From Forficula auricularia (lineage: Eukaryota; Arthropoda; Insecta; Dermaptera; Forficulidae), in NCBI GenBank assembly GCA_024734495.1, contig JALMQS010000899.1:124001-188000 (forward strand): a stretch of 64,000 nt of DNA, given 5' to 3'. The notes beneath the pieces are model-generated. The model made no database searches, was not told the origin of the DNA, and saw nothing but the letters and a program-made list of their open reading frames with translations. A program made the translations under genes and the position numbers. Shown here one piece after another: positions 54,301-64,000 of this stretch. How positions within the stretch are numbered: the first letter of the stretch is position 1; every line of letters starts with the position of its first letter.

Positions 54301-56066
54301 ATAAATTTGTTTTTCTAGTATATTTATACAAATATAGAAATTATTAAATTAATTAAATTAATCTTTAAGAAATTCAAAGATATTTTTATAAAGCGAAATT
54401 TTTGAGAATACTTAGCCAGACTACCGTTTTATTAGAACCATTGAGGTCCAGCTGATTCTCCATCCTGAACCAAGAGAGCGAAAAAAGATATGGTCCATCT
54501 AGGTGTTACCCGGTATCAATCCGCGTATAGCCCGCATGATACCCCACCACGGACCACCTAGAGGGACATGGCATCTCAAGTTCTTATATATTACTCCCCC
54601 GATTCAGACGCCTTATACAAGTCCATTCTTACATAGAGAGATGATACAAATCAATTTAGAATTCCGCGGAGTAGATTCGCGAGCAAATCTACTAAACGGA
54701 ATTTTTAACAAATTATAAATAAATTTGTTTTTCTAGTATATTTATACAAATATAGAAATTATCAAATTAATTAAATTAATCTTTAAGAAATTCAAAGATA
54801 TTTTTATAAAGCGAAATTTTTTGAGAATACTTAGCCAGACTACCGTTTTATTAGAACCATTGAGGTCCAGCTGATTCTCCATCCTGAACCAAGAGAGCGA
54901 AAAAAGATATGGTCCATCTAGGTGTTACCCGGTATCAATCCGCGTATAGCCCGCATGATACCCCACCACGGACCACCTAGAGGGACATGGCATCTCAAGT
55001 TCTTATATATTACTCCCCCGATTCAGACGCTTTATACAAGTCTATTCTTACATAGAAGATGATACAAATTAATTTAGAATTCCGCGGAGTAGATTCGCGA
55101 GCAAATCTACTAAACGGAATTTTTAACAAATTATAAATAAATTTGTTTTTCTAGTATATTTATACAAATATAGAAATTATTAAATTAATTAAATCAATCT
55201 TTGAGAAATTCAAAGATATTTTTCAAAGCGAAAATTTTAGAGAATACTTAGCCAGACTACCGTTTTATAAGAACCATTGAGGTCCAGCTGATTCTCCATC
55301 CTGAACCAAGAGAGCGAAAACATGGTCATCTAGGTATAACCCGCAATGCGTATAGCCCGCATGATACCCCACCACGGACCACCCAGAGGGACATGGCATC
55401 TCAAGCTCTTATATATTACTCCCCGATTCAGACGCTTTTTACAAGTCTATTCTTACATAGAGAGATGATACAAATTAATTTAGAATTCCGCGGAGTAGAT
55501 TCGCGAGCAAATCTACTAAACGGAATTTTTAACAAATTATAAATAAATTTGTTTTTCTAGTATATTTATACAAATATAGAAATTATCAAGTTCAATTAAA
55601 TAATCTTTGAGAAATTCAAAGATATTTTTATGAAGCGAAATTTTAGAGAATACTTAGCCAGACTACCGTTTTATAAGAACCATTGAGTCCAGCTGACTCC
55701 ATCCTGAACCAAGAGAGCGAAAAAAGATATGGTCCATCTAGTGTTACCCGCACAACCGCGTATAGCCCGCATGATACCCCACCACGGACCACCCAGAGGA
55801 CATGGCATCTCAAGTTCTTATATATTACTCCCTCGATTTCAGACGCTTTTACAAGTCTATTCTTTACATAGAGAGATGATACAAATTAATTTAGAATTCC
55901 GCGGAGTAGATTCGCGAGCAAATCTACTAAACGGAATTTTTAACAAATTATAAATAAATTTGTTTTTCTAGTATATTTATACAAATATAGAAATTATCAA
56001 ATTAATTAAATAATCTTTGAGAAATTCAAAGATATTTTTATAAAGCGAAATTTTAGAGAATACTTT
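51305..56066 (+). repeat. 417-419 bp satellite array, forward arm
   Basis: Twelve copies of the GAATTCCGCGGAGTAGATT landmark (from 51317, spacing 417-419). Each monomer has an EcoRI and a SacII site, a nested hairpin (AATTCCG/CGGAATT outside, GTAGATT/AATCTAC inside), two smaller hairpins (CAAATT...AATTTG, CTTTGA-GAAAT-TCAAAG) and a 71-codon open frame. Monomers at 51.3-52.6 kb are type A. Those from about 52.8 to 55.1 kb are type B (TTTATACAAG, CACCTAG, TTTATTAGAACC). 55.2-55.95 kb is degenerate. Confidence 0.97.
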
Positions 56067-59000
56067 CAGCCAATTTCTCAAAGATTATTTAATTAATTTG
56101 ATAATTTCTATATTTGTATAAATATACTAGAAAAACAAATTTATTTATAATTTGTTAAAAATTCCGTTTAGTAGATTTGCTCGCGAATCTACTCCGCGGA
56201 ATTCTAAATTAATTTGTATCATCTCTCTATGTAAGAATAGACTTGTAAAAAGCGTCTGAATCGGGGGAGTAATATATAAGAACTTGAGATGCCATGTCCC
56301 TCTGGGTGGTCCGTGGTGGGGTATCATGCGGGCTATACGCGGATTGATACTGGGTAACACCTAGATGGACCATATCTTTTTTCGCTCTCTTGGTTCAGGA
56401 TGGAGAATCAGCTGGACCTCAATGGTTCTTATAAAACGGTAGTCTGGCTAAGTATTCTCTAAAATTTCGCTTTATAAAAATATCTTTGAATTTCTCAAAG
56501 ATTATTTAATTAATTTGATAATTTCTATATTTGTATAAATATACTAGAAAAACAAATTTATTTATAATTTGTTAAAAATTCCGTTTAGTAGATTTGCTCG
56601 CGAATCTACTCCGCGGAATTCTAAATTAATTTGTATCATCTCTCTATGTAAGAATAGACTTGTAAAAAGCGTCTGAATCGGGGGAGTAATATATAAGAAC
56701 TTGAGATGCCATGTCCCTCTGGGTGGTCCGTGGTGGGGTATCATGCGGGCTATACGCGGATTGATACCGGGTAACACCTAGATGGACCATATCTTTTTTC
56801 GCTCTCTTGGTTCAGGATGGAGAATCAGCTGGACCTCAATGGTTCTTATAAAACGGTAGTCTGGCTAAGTATTCTCTAAAATTTCGCTTTATAAAAATAT
56901 CTTTGAATTTCTCAAAGATTATTTAATTAATTTGATAATTTCTATATTTGTATAAATATACTAGAAAAACAAATTTATTTATAATTTGTTAAAAATTCCG
57001 TTTAGTAGATTTGCTCGCGAATCTACTCCGCGGAATTCTAAATTAATTTGTATCATCTCTCTATGTAAGAATAGACTTGTAAAAAGCGTCTGAATCGGGG
57101 GAGTAATATATAAGAACTTGAGATGCCATGTCCCTCTGGGTGGTCCGTGGTGGGGTATCATGCGGGCTATACGCGGATTGATACCGGGTAACACCTAGAT
57201 GGACCATATCTTTTTTCGCTCTCTTGGTTCAGGATGGAGAATCAGCTGGACCTCAATGGTTCTTATAAAACGGTAGTCTGGCTAAGTATTCTCTAAAATT
57301 TCGCTTTATAAAAATATCTTTGAATTTCTCAAAGATTATTTAATTAATTTGATAATTTCTATATTTGTATAAATATACTAGAAAAACAAATTTATTTATA
57401 ATTTGTTAAAAATTCCGTTTAGTAGATTTGCTCGCGAATCTACTCCGCGGAATTCTAAATTAATTTGTATCATCTCTCTATGTAAGAATAGACTTGTAAA
57501 AAGCGTCTGAATCGGGGGAGTAATATATAAGAACTTGAGATGACCATGTCCCTCTGGGTGGTCCGTGGTGGGGTATCATGCGGGCTATACGCGGATTGAT
57601 ACCGGGTAACACCTAGATGGACCATATCTTTTTTCGCTCTCTTGGTTCAGGATGGAGAATCAGCTGGACCTCAATGGTTCTTATAAAACGGTAGTCTGGC
57701 TAAGTATTCTCTAAAATTTCGCTTTATAAAAATATCTTTGAATTTCTCAAAGATTATTTAATTAATTTGATAATTTCTATATTTGTATAAATATACTAGA
57801 AAAACAAATTTATTTATAATTTGTTAAAAATTCCGTTTAGTAGATTTGCTCGCGAATCTACTCCGCGGAATTCTAAATTAATTTGTATCATCTCTCTATG
57901 TAAGAATAGACTTGTAAAAAGCGTCTGAATCGGGGGAGTAATATATAAGAACTTGAGATGCCATGTCCCTCTGGGTGGTCCGTGGTGGGGTATCATGCGG
58001 GCTATACGCGGATTGATACCGGGTAACACCTAGATGGACCATATCTTTTTTCGCTCTCTTGGTTCAGGATGGAGAATCAGCTGGACCTCAATGGTTCTTA
58101 TAAAACGGTAGTCTGGCTAAGTATTCTCTAAAATTTCGCTTTATAAAAATATCTTTGAATTTCTCAAAGATTATTTAATTAATTTGATAATTTCTATATT
58201 TGTATAAATATACTAGAAAAACAAATTTATTTATAATTTGTTAAAAATTCCGTTTAGTAGATTTGCTCGCGAATCTACTCCGCGGAATTCTAAATTAATT
58301 TGTATCATCTCTCTATGTAAGAATAGACTTGTAAAAAGCGTCTGAATCGGGGGAGTAATATATAAGAACTTGAGATGCCATGTCCCTCTGGGTGGTCCGT
58401 GGTGGGGTATCATGCGGGCTATACGCGGATTGATACCGGGTAACACCTAGATGGACCATATCTTTTTTCGCTCTCTTGGTTCAGGATGGAGAATCAGCTG
58501 GACCTCAATGGTTCTTATAAAACGGTAGTCTGGCTAAGTATTCTCTAAAATTTCGCTTTATAAAAATATCTTTGAATTTCTCAAAGATTATTTAATTAAT
58601 TTGATAATTTCTATATTTGTATAAATATACTAGAAAAACAAATTTATTTATAATTTGTTAAAAATTCCGTTTAGTAGATTTGCTCGCGAATCTACTCCGC
58701 GGAATTCTAAATTAATTTGTATCATCTCTCTATGTAAGAATAGACTTGTAAAAAGCGTCTGAATCGGGGGAGTAATATATAAGAACTTGAGATGCCATGT
58801 CCCTCTGGGTGGTCCGTGGTGGGGTATCATGCGGGCTATACGCGGATTGATACCGGGTAACACCTAGATGGACCATATCTTTTTTCGCTCTCTTGGTTCA
58901 GGATGGAGAATCAGCTGGACCTCAATGGTTCTTATAAAACGGTAGTCTGGCTAAGTATTCTCTAAAATTTCGCTTTATAAAAATATCTTTGAATTTCTCA

Positions 59001-59263
59001 AAGATTATTTAATTAATTTGATAATTTCTATATTTGTATAAATATACTAGAAAAACAAATTTATTTATAATTTGTTAAAAATTCCGTTTAGTAGATTTGT
59101 TCGCGAATCTACTCCGCGGAATTCTAAATTAATTTGTATCATCTCTCTATGTAAGAATAGACTTGTAAAAATCGTCTGAATCGGGGGAGTAATATATAAG
59201 AACTTGAGATGCCATGTCCCTCTGGGTGGTCCGTGGTGGGGTATCATGCGGGCTATACGCGGA
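56067..59263 (-). repeat. Satellite array, reverse arm
   Basis: Eight copies of the landmark in inverse orientation (near 56.18, 56.60, 57.01, 57.43, 57.85, 58.26, 58.68 and 59.10 kb), spacing 417, nearly identical to each other and to the type A monomers at the far left of the forward arm. The array ends inside a monomer at CTATACGCGGA. One monomer (near 57.54 kb) has a one-base insertion that breaks the 71-codon frame. Confidence 0.97.
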
Positions 59264-60749
59264 ATAATTAAAATTTGATTGTAATTGTGAATAATTTATG
59301 TTTAAAACTATTTTTCTAAATTATCTTCATGTTAATGTGTCTATTAAGGTCACTTAAAATTGATTTATACAATGAAAAGGAGCGCTCCACATCCACAGAT
59401 GTAATGGGGGCAAATTTAAAGGAACATTATATATATTTTATTTCTTCATTTTTTTTCATTCTTTCTCCGAAAATTTACTTTTAAAAAATCTGTATTTGAT
59501 GTATATAATAGGCAATATTTGACAAAAAATCCTTCAAATATGCAATTTTATACAATATACTCAAAAATGCAAAATTATATGCAGTATAAAATTTAGCCCA
59601 CATTATCCTAGATGCATGATTTGGATAGATAATTGATCCTCTGAGTAGTATGTGGCGGCAAACAAAATATGCAATTGCATAGGAATCCAGTCTCTTACTG
59701 ATGATCAAGGTAATAAAAATACACACAATAACTAACTAACATTTTGACAACATATTTAATAAGTTTTAAGCAAAAATCAATGAGGTTGTTCTCTACTTAA
59801 TGCAAATAAACATATACCTACTATATTGTATATATATAATTTATTTGTTAGAGACTATAGTTTCGAAGGCATTTTTATTTTATCTAAAAATTATTTTTTT
59901 ATTATAAATATTATAGAAAATCTGGCAAATCAAAAATATTTTTTATACAAAGTTATATAAAGTTTTGTTTCTGCTCTTTCTAATTTGCGCCTAAAGCAAC
60001 TGCGCATTATCTAGGCCAGTGATATCTTATTATATTAAACGAACAATTCTTATATACTAGGTACAATCGGTTTCTCGAAAACGGCTTTTAATGATTTCGA
60101 TGAAATTCACGGGTTAGGAGGTTTGACCCCGACAGATTGAAGGACACTTTAATCTGTAGGGATCTCATCTTCGCATAATTTTAATTTGATAGGTATTTTG
60201 TTAATTCAAATAATTATTCACTGGCGTTTGTGTCAATAAAAATTTATAATTTCATTTTTTTCAATTACCTTTTAATAATTAATTGGTATTTTAGTTTTAA
60301 ATCCCACTAATAGATCATTCAAAATATTATTTTATATTAAGATTAGGAAATATAATTAATTAGATAACTGATTCAATAAATTGTTAATAATTAAAACAAA
60401 AATAATAATCAAACGGATTTGTTAAACATTTTTCACGCTGTCAAATAAAGTATCGATAGGGATTTTCAATATTAATCATCACACTCAGTGAGCGGATCAC
60501 GCTGAGCGGTCGGATAAATATATTTTACTCAAAAAAACTTATAAATATTTTCAAGAATCTTTTTTGTGTTTGTATATCTGTCACGATATCTCAAAACAAA
60601 ATATCGTAGAGAGCTCATTCTGGTGCTAAAATTCTTGGTAATTTATTTTTTCAGTTAAATATCATCAAAGGAATGCCAAGTTCGGATATTTAAAACGCCT
60701 TTTCTTTCTTGTATGCACACAAAAAGTGGGCTGGGTCAGATCATTTTCC
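59264..60749. other. AT-rich DNA right of the satellite with repeat scraps
   Basis: ATATGCA-containing DNA ends TGCATAGGAATCCAGTCTCT (59677-59696), similar to the repeat E terminus. 59770-59872 is a family C scrap (minus), ending GAGACTATAGTTTCGAAGGC with the CTGATGA half missing. No gene otherwise. Confidence 0.4.
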
Positions 60750-61427
60750 TTAAGGACGTTCCCTAATATAGCTCAGACGCAGTTCGCTCTTTCCCCTACT
60801 CTCACATGCGCAGAAAGGCAAAAATATTTACACTGCGTCGTTTCTAGGATCTGGCAACATTGCATACTTACCGAAGCTAAAAGACAAAGGATAAAAAAAA
60901 CACTTTATGAAACAGCTCAATGGGAAATTTCAGATGAGAACAGTATAGTTAGGTTGAAAGAATTAGCTAAAAATCTCAAATGCACCAGCTGCAGAAGTCT
61001 TTTTGATGTGGAAAAATTGACTGATATTAGTGCGACCTTGTCAAGTCGCCATTTCTCACTTGCCATGAGAGAAAAAATGAAAACCATCAAAAGTATCTAA
61101 CTTTAACATTTTTCATACAAAAAGAATACCGCTTGATACAATTATTTTAACAGAAAAATATTTGTTATATCTTCAGTTAATGATTCTCAGTTTTTCAAAA
61201 TAATTTCATGAAAATTACTATTGTTATTTAATGAAACAGTCGCTTTAACATCAATCGGGATAGGGTTCGCGTGTTAAATATGCGAATTTCAAAGGTCAAT
61301 CTTTACAAATTTAGTGGCGCAAGAACTAATGAAAAATATTTCTACGTATAAAGGACACTTATAAATATGTGTATTCAAAGTTTTAAAAGGATTGCAAGCA
61401 AATAGATTTATTAGGGACCGTCCTTAA
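60750..61427 (+). mobile_element. Mutator-like MITE family M2 with transposase remnant
   Basis: Terminal inverted repeats TTAAGGACGTTCCCTAATA (60750-60768) and TATTAGGGACCGTCCTTAA (61409-61427) match at 18 of 19 positions. The first TTAAGG is shared with M1. Flanks do not show an obvious duplication. Inside lies a fragment of a Mutator-like transposase N-terminus. Confidence 0.75.
60899..61100 (+). pseudogene. Mutator-like transposase N-terminal remnant
   Basis: Reads ENSIVRLKELAKNLKCTSCR, paralleling ELANNLTCCHCQ in the M1 remnant at 17.8 kb: ELA-x-NL-x-C-x2-C. The second Cys pair is lost and the frame ends at 61100. The upstream part of the same open frame (from 60726) crosses the element's left end and is probably not coding. 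Confidence 0.45.
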
Positions 61428-61968
61428 AGACTTTGGAGATTTATTATGGGCTGGTTCTGAAAGTCATTTTTAACCAACTTATCATTTCGACAAATACTAC
61501 TAATAATTTTTTTTCTTTTGAATTATTGATAAACAACGCTTTATGAATGTTTTTATCAAGAACTGTATTTATTTAATAAACAGTTATTTATTTTAAAATA
61601 TAAATATTATATACCTAACCAGGTTTCAATTTTCGGAAAAATATTTTGATATGTTATTTTAATAAACTAAAATAAATTAACAAGTGGTTGAATAAAAAAT
61701 TAATCATGTGGTTGAATCAAAACAAAAAACACGTGCTTGATTAAATAAACATTAATTAACAACAATTAAATTACCTAGCGAAGCTAGGTACTGTTCTTTA
61801 ATTGGTATTAATTCATCTAAATTAAAATCAAGGAAGTAGAATTATAGATAGATAGATTTATCGAAATTTTATTTTGCTCGTTATTATTTGACAATTTTGT
61901 TAAGTTGCAAATAAATATTATAAATCAACCAAATTTAAGAAATTCAGATATAATTATCTTCAGTTTGA
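61428..61968. other. AT-rich DNA, no feature seen
   Basis: No gene or element ends recognised. Confidence 0.4.
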
Positions 61969-62419
61969 ATGAAAAAAATGATGGGCTTTGTGAATACATC
62001 AATAAAAGCAATGGATGGGATAGCAATAGGGGTGGGTGGGGGTATTTTTGAGTACGAATACAAAAGTTTTTCATTTGAATGGATACCAATTTCGTCGATG
62101 ATGGATCGAGATAATACGATCATATATCAGCACGAAATAGGTATTTATGTTTATTCTCGATCTAGGAGCAAGCCCTAGAAATATCCAAATATTGTTTGGC
62201 AATTTAGAGCCTTCCACAGAGAATCAAAATGGTTTACGAATTGAAAAGAAGAATTGATCTAAAGAGAATGCGATTTCTCAGTGCAATGGTTCTCAAAAAC
62301 TATGCCATCAAACCTTTGACAATGTGGCGCTAAGAACTAACGATTCATCCGTTTTTGATATGTCAATGAACGAAGAAGAAGTTATTTCAATTACAACATT
62401 CAGAAATTTAATTGGGTGA
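61969..62419 (+). pseudogene. Unrecognised coding-like remnants
   Basis: Frame 1 (61969-62178, 69 codons) reads MKKMMGFVNTSIKAMDG and FEYEYKSFSFEWIPIS. A second frame (about 62200-62419) reads NLEPSTENQNGLRIEKKN, one stop, then FDNVALRTNDSSVFDMSMNE and ends TTFRNLIG. The residue use looks like protein, but no family is recognised. It may be a decayed gene or transposon protein. Confidence 0.3.
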
Positions 62420-64000
62420 TTTTTGGACAACACTTCAAAACGATTTCCCAGACATATCAAGAAAAATTTTAACATTTAGGTAAAGCGGTGTTGGTTTATA
62501 GTGAAACATATTAAACACAATTGACAATTTTTTGATTTGCTACTTTCCTGTCCAAATACCTGCCAACGTACTTGATTAATTAAAAGTATTAATATCAATC
62601 CCATCCATTCGTTTGAGATTCATGCTGTTTTGCCTAAAGTTGATGATTATTAATTAACATTGTTCACATTCATTATTATTTCCAAAAATATTTTATGTAT
62701 TTGAGAGGGTTTTACTTTATTTATTTTTTATTTATTTATTTATCATCATTCATCCAGTCTCACTATCAATTTAAATAACAATAAAAATTAAATTTAATAA
62801 AAATTAAATTTTCAATTAATTTACATGTTAAGAATTAACAATATTTCATATAGGTATGTATAAGTAATCTAACAATGATTAACAGTATTTCATATATAAA
62901 TAATCACATACACATTTATATATGGTATATATATCTAACACAAATAATAATAAAATTCAACCCTCTATAAGAATACTCTTGAGATGAGGGCTATACAAAA
63001 TCTTAAAATAAATGTAGTCATCAACAAGAGAAGTATTTCCATTACAGAATGGAATGATATATAAAATAAAACATTTTATTATAAAAATAATAAAATAAAT
63101 CGTCTATAATGCCCTCTTTTCTCTGTAATGTAAATTATTCCTATCTTGAGATGGATTCTTTCGTATAATTCATTATTTTCTAAATTCCATCAATTTCTCT
63201 AATTATTATTGATAAGAATTTTAATCTATTAAGACATTGTTATGTTGAATTTATCTCATTCTGAAGATTTTTTTATTGGCACAAACACCTGGAAATCCTG
63301 TTTATTTTATAAAAATAATTTTATTTTGCTAATGGACTTTTTATTAGGAGAGAGGTTTATAGCGCAAAAATCGCAGTCACTAAGAGGCCAATAAAAATCT
63401 TAAATGATTCGTGTAATAGTTTTTTCCCTTCTATTAAGCGGGATATGGCATATATCGTACTTTGAGTTTTATTTTTTTTTTTCAATGGGCGCCGAGTCGT
63501 ATTTCCTACAACCGTGCAACAAGTATAATTGAATTGCATTTGCTTCTGCCCCTAGATATTCATAATTTAAATCTAATGTTCATAATGCCTCATCTGAAAA
63601 CCTTACAATGAATTTGTATACGTATTCTTTCAAATTGAAATTCAGAGAGGCCATTCCGAATATGTATCTAATTAAGATTAATTTTATTTTATTTAAAGAT
63701 ATATTCGAAAATTTCATCTTGCTTTTTTAAGCTGAATAGTAGAAAAAGATTTAAAGAAAGTAAATACATATATCGTCGCCTTAGAGTGTAAACCTGCTAA
63801 ATCCATTTTTTATCATATATGACATACTATATTACCGTTCGAAAGAAAAGAGATGGAGCATCATGTAAAACTGCACCAAGTAAAACTGCTACTTAAAATT
63901 ACGATCGTAAGCTGTAGGCGAGGTTGTAGGTAGAAAAAAATGTGAAAAATAGTTACTTTCCATAACAACAATATTAAATTTTGTTTGATTTTTCTCTGCT
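62420..64000. other. AT-rich DNA, no feature seen
   Basis: Simple T/A-rich sequence (TTTATTTATTTATTTATC near 62725) and no gene, tRNA or element that I can support. Confidence 0.4.

Noticed and set aside
51578..58863. The repeated 71-codon frames as genuine genes
   Set aside because: They are one frame of a tandem satellite with identical copies and no promoter, intron or homologue. Reported as a satellite property instead.
51305..59263. Hammerhead ribozyme or CENP-B box in the satellite monomer
   Set aside because: Monomers contain CTGATTC, CTGAACC and CTGAATC but never CTGANGA paired with GAAA, and no TTCGNNNNANNCGGG pattern.

Overview
This is a eukaryotic window, very AT-rich and dominated by transposable elements. 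Genes have short GT-AG introns, a spliced SUMO gene is present, and the repeats include tRNA-derived SINEs, Helitrons, hAT, Mutator-like and Penelope-like elements and several non-LTR retrotransposon clades. An arthropod, most likely an insect with a large repeat-rich genome, fits best. The species cannot be named from the sequence alone.

Two cellular genes are supported, both on the + strand. The first (about 2.48-15.97 kb and probably beyond) has a CACGTG-containing GC-rich promoter, a probable 5' UTR exon, a short start exon at 2838-2880 and a phase-compatible 62-codon exon at 15787-15972, separated by a 12.9 kb intron packed with repeats. I do not recognise its product. The second (30613-33856) is a four-exon SUMO gene of about 104 codons ending in QTGG-F, with introns where vertebrate SUMO genes have them. 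Its first intron has gained SINE insertions and a repeat with a hammerhead-ribozyme-like core.

Region by region: 0-2.2 kb, repeat remnants and two foldbacks; 3.1-8.7 kb, hairpin-ended families A and B (minisatellite, long palindromes); 9.1-11.4 kb, Helitron-like sequence; 12.5-19.1 kb, Mutator-like elements and a hAT MITE with target-site duplication; 19.3-29.5 kb, debris of pogo-like, RTE and Jockey-like elements, two SINE or Helitron insertions and a solo-LTR-like insertion; 30.5-33.9 kb, SUMO; 34.1-40.2 kb, a nested cluster bounded by inverted copies of family A; 42.7-48.5 kb, a decayed two-ORF LINE (PHD finger plus FP-like ORF1, EN-RT ORF2) and a truncated RTE element; 51.3-59.3 kb, a 417-419 bp satellite array of about 20 monomers that switches orientation at about 56.07 kb; 60.7-61.4 kb, a second Mutator-like MITE family carrying a transposase N-terminal remnant.

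The most interesting signals are the macro-inverted satellite with built-in hairpins and a retained 71-codon frame, several hammerhead-like motifs in different repeat families, the MITEs whose transposase source can be read from one copy, the hairpin-capped families A and B, and the divergent SUMO gene.
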